A stretch of DNA of 12,820 bases from CALARM01 sp040217695. GTDB lineage: Bacteria > Vulcanimicrobiota > SpSt-956 > JAKJGF01. Position numbers and translations under genes: made by a program. This document shows, in pieces, positions 1 through 6,263 of the stretch. The stretch spans positions 1 to 12,820 of the forward strand of contig JBEHWO010000181.1 in assembly GCA_040217695.1 (NCBI GenBank). Direction: 5' to 3'. Under the pieces are notes generated by a model. The model had not been told where the DNA came from and ran no database searches. It saw nothing but the letters and a program-made list of their open reading frames with translations. Numbering within the stretch: the first letter of the stretch is position 1; each line of letters opens with the position of its first letter.

Positions 1-999
1 CCAGAATTTCATTTTCCAGTTCCAATTTTTAAAAGGTTCTTTAGATATATCAAAAGCAAAAAAAGTAATTTTTCCGTTACCAAAATAAGAATTCGTTATA
101 ACAGGAATATTCTCTTCTTCAAGGATAACATCGGTGCTATATCCTGTTTTAACAGAAGATTTTATCACGGAAATACCGGGAGGTTCAATATTCAAAGCAG
201 CCCCGGCATAACCGGTCAGAGAATCAATGGAAGGAAGAAGGATATTTGATTGAAATACTACAGGAAGAGCTTCTTCTAAAAAAGTATTTGCAAATTCCAC
301 AGGATTTCCACAGGAAGAAACAAGTAATTTCCCTCCCCACTGAACCCATTCAGAGAGGGCCTTTTTCTGAAGTTCATCCAGACTGTCAGTAATGGAAAAA
401 TTATTTATAATCATTATATCCACACCTTCATAACCAATCCATTCACGGGGAAGATTACTGCTATCAGGATATAAAACCATTAAATTACTTTTATGCCAGA
501 GATTTGTCTGAGGGCCGTTTAAATAATTCAGTCCCGATTTATCCCCTGAAAGGACAAGAAGGAGCGTCTCTTCCTGACCTAATTGTTTGATATTCTCATT
601 TCCTGAAACACATAATTTTCCGTCTCTGTTTACAAGTTCTACAAGAAGCCTGTCCTGCCAGTGAGAAGACAGTTCAGGAGACAGATAAAGCTGTATTTTC
701 TTCTGTGTATTTCCAGGTAATTCGACATATTTTTTTACAACTACGGGAGCCTGATTGCCATAGGTAACAGTTTTTACAATCAAATCGCCTTTAAAACAGG
801 CACCGTTATTTTTTGCCACAACAGTAAAAGGAAACCATTTCTGGAATTTATAATATCCTTCAAACCCGGGATACATTTCCAGAATAATATCTGTTTGAAA
901 CCTGTCCGTTGACTGACCTGACATATTCTGGCTCAGAGACATGGCAGGACATGTTATAGTGAAAAATATTATTATGAAAAAATACAGATATTTATACAT
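1..999 (-). CDS. Exported protein of a MoxR cluster, C-terminus beyond the window
   Basis: An open frame runs from ATG at 999 to the left edge without a stop (333 codons), so the protein is partial only because of the window. AAGGA at 1006-1010 lies 6 bases before the ATG. Residues 1-20 (a basic start, then a run of Phe/Ile, then small residues) look like a signal peptide, so the product is probably envelope-located. Residues 40-150 read as beta-rich: a segment around GYYKFQKWFPFTV resembles the immunoglobulin-like opening of large exported proteins found beside MoxR ATPases. Residues 155-330 have the alternating strand/helix pattern of a class I glutamine-amidotransferase-like fold (IMIINNF, then WVQWGGKLLVSSCGN, then FGNGKITFFAFD), without an obvious catalytic triad. 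It is the last visible gene of the minus-strand cluster, after moxR. The function is unknown; the family assignment is inference from pattern and context. Confidence 0.75.
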   Translation of the reverse strand, partial: MYKYLYFFIIIFFTITCPAMSLSQNMSGQSTDRFQTDIILEMYPGFEGYYKFQKWFPFTVVAKNNGACFKGDLIVKTVTYGNQAPVVVKKYVELPGNTQKKIQLYLSPELSSHWQDRLLVELVNRDGKLCVSGNENIKQLGQEETLLLVLSGDKSGLNYLNGPQTNLWHKSNLMVLYPDSSNLPREWIGYEGVDIMIINNFSITDSLDELQKKALSEWVQWGGKLLVSSCGNPVEFANTFLEEALPVVFQSNILLPSIDSLTGYAGAALNIEPPGISVIKSSVKTGYSTDVILEEENIPVITNSYFGNGKITFFAFDISKEPFKNWNWKMKFW

Positions 1000-1012
1000 A
1001 TTACATCCTTTT

Positions 1013-1040
1013 CGTAACACGTAACGCGTGACGCGTGACG
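1013..1040. repeat. Heptamer tandem array, 4 units
   Basis: Four exact-register 7-bp units: CGTAACA, CGTAACG, CGTGACG, CGTGACG. On the minus-strand transcript the array ends 2 bases before the ribosome binding site (1006-1010) of the exported-protein gene. It belongs to the same family as the arrays at 1090, 2174 and 4561. Confidence 0.9.
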
Positions 1041-1089
1041 CGGGTATTACTTAGGGGTTGTAAAAAAATAACCTTATCATATTTACAAT

Positions 1090-1117
1090 CGTGACGCGTA
1101 ACGCGTAACGCGTTACG
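1090..1117. repeat. Heptamer tandem array, 4 units, with an 18-bp palindrome
   Basis: Units are CGTGACG, CGTAACG, CGTAACG and CGTTACG, preceded by AAT as in other arrays of the family. The last two units form a perfect 18-bp palindrome at 1102-1119 (CGCGTAACGCGTTACGCG), which could form a hairpin in RNA or a cruciform. The array lies between the moxR stop and the next gene. The spacer between this array and the one at 1013 has only a weak inverted repeat (TTGTAAA 1058-1064, TTTACAA 1082-1088). Confidence 0.9.
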
Positions 1118-1163
1118 CGAGGAGAAAAACCATAATTTGCCAGAGTTATTTTCTTACAGTCCC

Positions 1164-2150
1164 TTATTCTAAAATCTCTAAAAGTACCTGTTCGATTATA
1201 TCATCTGTCTTAATACCTTCAGCCTGTCCTTCGAAATTCAATATTATCCTGTGTCTGAGCGAAGGACGGGCAACACTTTTAACATCGGAGAAACTGACAT
1301 TATATCTGTTATCCATAAGGGCTCGTATTTTGGCGGTAAGTATAATTGCCTGGGCACCTCTGGGACTTGAACCGTACAGAACATATCTGTTTGTCTTTTC
1401 TCCTGCACAGTTACTGCCGGGATGAGTGGCAAGAATTAACTTTCCCACATACTGTTCAATCTTTTCCGATAGAATGACTTCCCTTACAAGTTTTCTCATT
1501 TCCATTATTTCATCACAGTGGAGAATTTTTTCCGGTAAAGGTTCTTCCTTACCGGTTGTTCTTCTTATTATGTCCACTAACTCATCAAGTGATGGGAAAT
1601 TAACTATGAGCTTGAAAAGAAACCTGTCTAACTGTGCCTCGGGAAGGGGATAAGTACCTTCCATTTCTATAGGATTCTGAGTGGCAAGTACAAGGAACGG
1701 TTCTGGAAGAGCATGTTTTATACCTGTACAGGTAACAGTTTTTTCCTGCATGGCTTCTAAGAGTGCCGATTGAGTTTTAGGAGTGGCACGATTAATCTCA
1801 TCTGCCAGTAATATATTGGCAAATACAGGCCCTTTGTGAAACTGAAAGGAGCGATGTCCCATGTTATCCTCACCTACAATATTTGTACCTATTATATCTG
1901 CAGGCATGAGATCAGGAGTAAACTGAATACGGGAAAAAGACATATCCAGTACCTGGCTCATTGTCTTTACAAGCAGAGTCTTTCCGAGACCCGGGACTCC
2001 TTCGAGTAAAGCATGTCCTCTGGCAAGGAGACAGAATATAACCCCTTCTATTATTTCTGAATTACCTACGATTAATTTCCCTATCTCCTGATGCAATTTC
2101 CGAACGGATTCCCTGAAATGATTTATTTTAGCTTCTATATGTTCTTCCAT
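1164..2150 (-). CDS. moxR: MoxR-family AAA+ ATPase
   Basis: A 328-residue protein, full length for the family. Walker A is GVPGLGKT (51-58), Walker B is LLADEINRA (114-122), sensor 1 is ATQNP (156-160), followed by the family signature around EGTYPLPEAQLDRF (164-177). The sensor 2 region is GSSPRGA (260-266), in the C-terminal lid. MoxR proteins are cytoplasmic ATP-driven chaperones that help mature or activate partner complexes, often with VWA or membrane proteins encoded alongside. Here the neighbours are a DUF4175-like membrane protein upstream and an exported protein downstream. The DUF58/VWA partner usual in such clusters is not in the window and may lie beyond the left edge. The start is ATG at 2150, with AAGGGAG at 2162-2168, a rather long 11-base spacing. 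A heptamer array begins 5 bases upstream of that site. Family call is secure; the client is unknown. Confidence 0.95.
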   Translation of the reverse strand: MEEHIEAKINHFRESVRKLHQEIGKLIVGNSEIIEGVIFCLLARGHALLEGVPGLGKTLLVKTMSQVLDMSFSRIQFTPDLMPADIIGTNIVGEDNMGHRSFQFHKGPVFANILLADEINRATPKTQSALLEAMQEKTVTCTGIKHALPEPFLVLATQNPIEMEGTYPLPEAQLDRFLFKLIVNFPSLDELVDIIRRTTGKEEPLPEKILHCDEIMEMRKLVREVILSEKIEQYVGKLILATHPGSNCAGEKTNRYVLYGSSPRGAQAIILTAKIRALMDNRYNVSFSDVKSVARPSLRHRIILNFEGQAEGIKTDDIIEQVLLEILE

Positions 2151-2173
2151 GTTATATTATACTCCCTTATAAT

Positions 2174-2247
2174 CGTGACGCGTTATAATCGTGACGCGTA
2201 ACGCGTAACGCGTGACGCGTTATAATCGTGATGCGTGATGCGTTATT
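2174..2247. repeat. Heptamer array with TTATAATCGTGA super-unit
   Basis: Heptamers CGTGACG, CGTAACG, CGTGATG and CGTTATA/T, interrupted by 2-3 base spacers. A longer unit TTATAATCGTGA occurs three times (2167, 2183, 2220). The array sits between the DUF4175-like gene and moxR, 5 bases upstream of the moxR ribosome binding site on the transcript. Confidence 0.88.
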
Positions 2248-2255
2248 CCCTTTAC

Positions 2256-2304
2256 TGTTCACCGGTCACTGCTCACTGCTCACTGCTCACTGCTCACCGG
2301 TCAC
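2256..2304. repeat. Heptamer array of the TGCTCAC type, 7 units
   Basis: Seven contiguous 7-bp units: TGTTCAC, CGGTCAC, four TGCTCAC, CGGTCAC. All share TCAC, which is also present in the complement of CGTGACG, so this may be the same element family in the opposite orientation. The right half overlaps the 3' end of the membrane-protein gene and provides its last codons and its TGA stop (2287-2289). Confidence 0.9.
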
Positions 2305-3861
2305 TGTATCAAAATACTGCCTTACAATAGCTTTATATCCTTTAGGTATCTTTTCTTTATTAAGACTTTTCTCTGCTTCATCTTTATATTCAGTCAAAAC
2401 TTTTTTATAGGGCTTATAAGCACCGCCTTCTCCTGAAGGGGCTCCTCTTACAGGTTCACTGCCTGCTGTTTTACCATCACCTGTTTTTCCGGAAACAAGA
2501 GTCTCTTTCTGTTCTGTCTTAAACCTTTCTTCCATATAATGTTTAATAAAGATTTCTGTCTTATCAGAAGTGTTATCAGATTTTCTGTCGTAAAAAGGTT
2601 TTTTTGCTACAGATTCACCTTTTTTCTCTTCATTTGTACTTCCCACACCAAAATCACTCCGTCCCTTAACATCGGCGGCAACTTTTTCCAAAGGTATTTC
2701 AGTGGGATTTTGAGAAAACCCATCTTTAAAAGTACTGTCCTTAAATTCCAAATTACCGGCTATATCAGTATCTTTCTGCCCGCCTTCTCTGACTATATCC
2801 TTCTGACACTCATTCAGTTTTGAACAGACATTATCAATTATATCTTTACTCTGGTTCTTATTACTGCTGATTTTCCGGGCCATTTTTTCCATAGCCTGAC
2901 TTATCTCTTTATCGTTTCCGCTATTCAATGCTTTAGAAAGGTTTTGCAGTTCAGCCTTAAGAGAATCATTTTTCATATTTTTTAATAATTCATCTATTTT
3001 TTTTGCCATATCCGACTTTTCTTTATCAGACAGATCTCCTCTCAATGCTTTACGTGCCATCGATTTAAGCATAGCTTCAGAGGTTTCTCCCTGTTCAATC
3101 TCCATATCTGTAAAGCATTTTTTCAGAGCGTCCTTTAAAGGATCTTTATTCTGTCTTTTTTTCCACTTCTGTTCCAGTGATGCAATATCCATAAGGGTCT
3201 GTTTTTTAGTAGTGTCTTCACCGTGCATCTTCTTTGAAAGTTCTTTAATATCATCAGATAATTCTTTATTTAATCCGTTTTTTTCACAGGATTTTTTTAT
3301 TTCTTCACTGAATTTCTCCAGTTCTTTACCTTTTTCTTTAATTAAATTCTTCACCCTGTCCCCATCTTTATCAGAAGAAGATTTACATGGAATAAAATAT
3401 AAACCTGTAAATAATATTAAGAGAGATAACATAATCATAACTTTTTTCAGAGGAAATTCAAAAGAAATTACCTTTGACGGTTCAATAAGAGCAGAAACAT
3501 TTGCCGCATCTTCTATAAGGGCGGTAACCATAGGGGAAGTGATTTTCTTTTCAATCATTTCTACGGCAGTTCCGAGCCTTTCCTCCAGATGTGTCTTTTC
3601 GTCAATTGAAAAAGCTATATCCCTGAGGGGAAGTTTTTTAAAGATTTCTGTAAGAAAAAAAAGCATGGATGTAAAAAAGGGAATAATATATAACAGGGTG
3701 AAGGAAAAAGGAATTGAGAAAAATTTTTCTGTAATAATAATAAAGAAAGATATAGAGAGACCGAGAAAAAAACCGGTTATTGCCCGGTTTAAAGAGAGCA
3801 GTAATTTCCACCGTTTTTTCAGACTCATAAGTTTTAAACAGAGCTTTTCTTCGGCAGTCAT
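2287..3861 (-). CDS. DUF4175-like membrane protein with long charged coiled coil
   Basis: A 524-residue protein, ATG at 3861 with GAGG a few bases upstream and only 11 bases after the hisG stop, so translational coupling is likely. Three hydrophobic segments are visible (about 27-45, 52-72 and 138-157). Between the second and third is a segment resembling the family's A..ID....L.ERLGTA.E stretch (about 83-102). Residues 165-355 are Lys/Glu/Ser-rich and strongly helical, probably coiled coil. Residues 400-460 are low-complexity and polar. The C-terminus, with IPKGYKAIVRQYF, matches the ending of membrane proteins encoded with MoxR/BatA-type clusters. I infer an inner-membrane protein working with the MoxR ATPase; no catalytic motif is visible. 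Oddity: the final residues VTGEQ and the TGA stop are encoded by the heptamer array at 2256-2304, so the original 3' end appears overwritten by repeat DNA. Confidence 0.8.
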   Translation of the reverse strand: MTAEEKLCLKLMSLKKRWKLLLSLNRAITGFFLGLSISFFIIITEKFFSIPFSFTLLYIIPFFTSMLFFLTEIFKKLPLRDIAFSIDEKTHLEERLGTAVEMIEKKITSPMVTALIEDAANVSALIEPSKVISFEFPLKKVMIMLSLLILFTGLYFIPCKSSSDKDGDRVKNLIKEKGKELEKFSEEIKKSCEKNGLNKELSDDIKELSKKMHGEDTTKKQTLMDIASLEQKWKKRQNKDPLKDALKKCFTDMEIEQGETSEAMLKSMARKALRGDLSDKEKSDMAKKIDELLKNMKNDSLKAELQNLSKALNSGNDKEISQAMEKMARKISSNKNQSKDIIDNVCSKLNECQKDIVREGGQKDTDIAGNLEFKDSTFKDGFSQNPTEIPLEKVAADVKGRSDFGVGSTNEEKKGESVAKKPFYDRKSDNTSDKTEIFIKHYMEERFKTEQKETLVSGKTGDGKTAGSEPVRGAPSGEGGAYKPYKKVLTEYKDEAEKSLNKEKIPKGYKAIVRQYFDTVTGEQ

Positions 3862-3872
3862 AAAGATTCCTC

Positions 3873-4547
3873 TTATGGAGAAGACAATTCATCCGGGCCG
3901 GGACTTTCTATCAATTCTTTCATCTGCTGAATTAAATAGTATATTTGATTGAAAGAATTCTTAAAACTTATTCTGTTTGCTATTATAAGATTTGTTACTC
4001 TGGCTATTTCGGCTATCTCTATTATATCTTCACATGAAAAATCTGCCGGAAAATCTGACTGGGAATACGTAAGTATCAAATCAGAAAGATTACATTCCAG
4101 AGCCAGTTCTACAGGGGGAGAAACTTTAATAATCTCAACCGGTATACCAAGGCTTCTGAAATAATTGTGAGCGATAAAGGGATAATTAGTAGCAACAGAT
4201 GAACTGGTATATATATCAGCAATAGTTCTCACTTTATTACTCTCCAGAGTGGCAAGAATTAATTTACCATGACCATAATGCAGGTCCAGCAATTCAAGAA
4301 CTGTTCTATCCCTTTCAAGTAATATATCTCTTGTAACTATACCGAGATCAGAGGCGCCAAGCTCTACATATACAGGTATATCAAAAGGATCCAGTAAAAT
4401 CAGTTTATATTTGTGTTTATTATCGAAATAAATTTTATGCCTTTCGTCCATCGAAAGAGTATCACAGGCTATACCTGCCCTGGCAAGAAAATCCATAGCA
4501 GGCCCAAGCAGTTTTCCCGCAGGTAAAGCAATGGACAGGGGTTTCAT
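3873..4547 (-). CDS. hisG: HisG-like ATP phosphoribosyltransferase, short form, divergent active site
   Basis: The family is the short, HisZ-dependent ATP phosphoribosyltransferase, which joins ATP and PRPP in the first step of histidine synthesis. Length (224 residues), overall fold pattern and adjacency to hisZ fit. The start is ATG at 4547 with GGAGAG 4 bases upstream. A longer frame from 4604 only adds translated repeat DNA (VTRHASR). Recognisable blocks: IALPAGKLL (6-14), DPFDIPVYV (53-61), DLGIVTRD (67-74), ATNYP (119-123), VEIIK (137-141). However, several family residues are changed: PKGR reads PAGK, GKD reads TRD, ATKYP reads ATNYP, and the PRPP loop, normally D.V.TG.TL, reads TYSQSDFPA (160-168). 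Homology is clear from pattern, but catalytic competence is doubtful. It could be a diverged paralogue with a new role, or a lineage-specific active site. The comparison is from memory of the family, not a computed alignment. Confidence 0.82.
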   Translation of the reverse strand: MKPLSIALPAGKLLGPAMDFLARAGIACDTLSMDERHKIYFDNKHKYKLILLDPFDIPVYVELGASDLGIVTRDILLERDRTVLELLDLHYGHGKLILATLESNKVRTIADIYTSSSVATNYPFIAHNYFRSLGIPVEIIKVSPPVELALECNLSDLILTYSQSDFPADFSCEDIIEIAEIARVTNLIIANRISFKNSFNQIYYLIQQMKELIESPGPDELSSP

Positions 4548-4560
4548 AATACTCTCCAAT

Positions 4561-4588
4561 CGTGACGCGTGACGCGTGACGCGTGACG
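4561..4588. repeat. Heptamer tandem array, 4 identical units
   Basis: Four perfect CGTGACG units preceded by AAT. The array lies between hisZ and hisG and ends 3 bases before the hisG ribosome binding site (4551-4557) on the transcript. Read in frame upstream of hisG it gives VTRHASR-type peptide, which can mislead start calling. Confidence 0.92.
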
Positions 4589-4634
4589 CGGGGTAAGATA
4601 ACAAGCATCTTTTCCTTTAGCTGACAGCTACCGC

Positions 4635-5879
4635 TCAAAGTAAAAACTCATTGAAATCAATTATTGTCTCATCACCGGTTTCCATATTTTTTAACAGGAT
4701 CTGTTTTTCCTGAAGGTTAGTACTTCCCAGAATTATAACACTCTTTATTTCTCTGTTTCTTGCATAATTAAGAGATTCTTCCAGACTCCTTCCTGTTATT
4801 TCAATTTCAACAAGAAAACCTTTTCTCCTCAATTCTCTTGCAATCCTGAACAGTGTCATTACAGAGCTGCCATCTCTCGTTATAAAAAAATCCGGCCTTC
4901 CTCCCGGCATGGTAATAGACTGATATTTTTCAAGTGATTTAATGGCATTTCCTATATTTACTGAAAAACCTGTAGCAGGGCAGTTGTATCCGAATTGACC
5001 GAGCAATTTATCATATCTGCCGCCACTTCCAAGTAATAAATTTATATCTTTTGTATAAAACTCAAAGGTATATCCTGAATAATATGGCAGATCGCCTGTT
5101 ACAGAAAAATCAACTGTAAAATAATCACCAAGACCGTAACTATCCAGAACCCTGCATGTATCGGTAATCTGCTCGAGTAAGACAGATAAAGGTTCATATT
5201 TTAACATACCTGTAAGAGAATTCAAAAATTCAAATTTACCTCTCAGGAATGGAACATTATTTATAATTTCCCTCAGATCTTTCGGCAGGTCTTTACTGTC
5301 CCCTTCTCTGGTAAATGAATTAAAACGTTTGTTACGAAGTAATTTTTTCAGCTTTGCAGTTTTTTCATCGGAAAAACGTGCTTCTTTAAATATTATATCC
5401 CAGAAAGCAACATGACCGATATCCATCTGAAATTCAGTAAGTCCTACTTTTTGAAGTGCTTCTACAGACATAATCAGCAGTTCAATATCCGCTTCCTGGC
5501 TATATGTCCCTATTATTTCCGCTCCGCCATGATAGGTTTCCTTTTCTCCCTGCAGTTTATCACAGAGAAAAGAATTGGAAATATAGTAAAGTCTGATCGG
5601 TTTTTCAAGACTGCGAAAATGAGTTGCTACAATTCTGGCTATGGAAACAGTAAGGTCAGGACGCAAAAACGTATAATTACCGGGATATTCCGTACACTGA
5701 TAAATAAGTCCTGAACCGGGGAAAACCGTATTTGAATAAAAAACATCATCCAGCCTGCCTCCGAGTTCTATTGTAGGAGTGGAAATCTCACGAAACCCGA
5801 AACTCTCAAAAACAGATCTCAGACGCTGTTCAAGAAACCTCTGTCTTACCGGCTCAATAATAAAATGTTTATCTACCAT
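4635..5879 (-). CDS. hisZ: HisZ-like regulatory subunit (HisRS paralogue) with C-terminal domain
   Basis: A 414-residue class II synthetase-like protein. In the short-form enzyme HisZ binds HisG to form the active, histidine-inhibited complex. Class II traits: GFREISTPTIE (28-38, motif 1 region), RPDLTVSIAR (73-82), HGGAEIIG (117-124), YYSGYTFE (266-273), GSGGRYDKL (284-292, motif 3 region) followed by PATGFSVNIG. It is not a histidyl-tRNA synthetase: the motif 2 Arg of FR.E is replaced (FLCD at 104-107), and the Arg of the histidine loop RGLDYY is gone (TGDLPYY). Residues about 325-414 form an extra alpha/beta domain (IARELRRKGFLVEIEITGRS, then VIILG, then ILLKNMETGDE) resembling the HisRS anticodon-binding domain, which compact HisZ proteins lack. 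It starts 39 bases after rbfA on the same strand, with ATG at 5879 and only a weak ribosome binding site. Confidence 0.85.
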   Translation of the reverse strand: MVDKHFIIEPVRQRFLEQRLRSVFESFGFREISTPTIELGGRLDDVFYSNTVFPGSGLIYQCTEYPGNYTFLRPDLTVSIARIVATHFRSLEKPIRLYYISNSFLCDKLQGEKETYHGGAEIIGTYSQEADIELLIMSVEALQKVGLTEFQMDIGHVAFWDIIFKEARFSDEKTAKLKKLLRNKRFNSFTREGDSKDLPKDLREIINNVPFLRGKFEFLNSLTGMLKYEPLSVLLEQITDTCRVLDSYGLGDYFTVDFSVTGDLPYYSGYTFEFYTKDINLLLGSGGRYDKLLGQFGYNCPATGFSVNIGNAIKSLEKYQSITMPGGRPDFFITRDGSSVMTLFRIARELRRKGFLVEIEITGRSLEESLNYARNREIKSVIILGSTNLQEKQILLKNMETGDETIIDFNEFLL

Positions 5880-5918
5880 AAGAAATAACTACCTGCCATG
5901 AAATCTTTTTATAAAAAA

Positions 5919-6257
5919 CTATTTCACTTCCTTAAGAAGAGAAGAAATACGATCCCTTATTTCTTCCGATTTATCATAGATGAACCGTAATTCAGGTATG
6001 GATTTAACTCTCACCCTTCCTGCCAGTTCACCTCTGATAAATCCTGCAGCACTTTCAAGAGCTTCCATAGTCTTATTTCTTATATCAGCGTCTCCGTAAA
6101 CACTGACATAAACCCTGGCAATACTGAGATCTTTAGATAACTCTACATCAAGAACAGTTAAAAAACCTATTCTAGGATCCTTGAGATGTTGTATTATAAC
6201 ACCAATCTCTTCTTTTATAAGTTTATTAAGTCGTTCAGTTCTACTGTAGCTTCTCAT
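5919..6257 (-). CDS. rbfA: Ribosome-binding factor A
   Basis: A 112-residue, single KH-like domain protein of the length usual for RbfA, which binds the 30S subunit and assists late 16S rRNA maturation, including 5'-end processing and cold adaptation. Visible signatures: the basic N-terminal helix RTERLNKLIKEEI, then DPRIGFLTVLDVELSKDLSIARVYVSV (two pieces of the conserved core, about residues 27-53), and a C-terminal PELRFIYD block. The start is ATG at 6257, with GAGG just upstream overlapping the infB stop; the intergenic gap is 6 bases, so it is translationally coupled to infB. Placement directly after infB is the classical order. What follows is unusual: hisZ instead of the phosphoesterase (DHH family), truB or ribF genes common in this operon. 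Confidence 0.96.
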   Translation of the reverse strand: MRSYSRTERLNKLIKEEIGVIIQHLKDPRIGFLTVLDVELSKDLSIARVYVSVYGDADIRNKTMEALESAAGFIRGELAGRVRVKSIPELRFIYDKSEEIRDRISSLLKEVK

Positions 6258-6263
6258 GGTTCC

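Noticed and set aside
1013..2304. Heptamer arrays as a CRISPR array
   Set aside because: Units are 7 bp with no unique spacers of CRISPR length and no cas genes in the window.
3212..3952. Plus-strand 246-codon open frame antisense to the membrane-protein gene
   Set aside because: Low-complexity, no recognisable family, and fully explained by the A+T-rich coiled-coil gene on the other strand.
4548..4604. Longer HisG start at 4604, adding 19 residues with VTRHASR
   Set aside because: The extra codons are the heptamer array read in frame, the ribosome binding site for ATG 4547 lies inside them, and family N-termini begin at MKPLSIALP.
4619..4631. TAGCTGACAGCTA palindrome just after the hisZ stop, as a terminator
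   Set aside because: The stem is only 6 bp and no T-run follows on the minus strand; it may be a remnant of another short repeat.
4635..5879. Histidyl-tRNA synthetase (HisS)
   Set aside because: Motif 2 Arg and the histidine-loop Arg are missing and the gene is next to a short HisG, so HisZ fits better.
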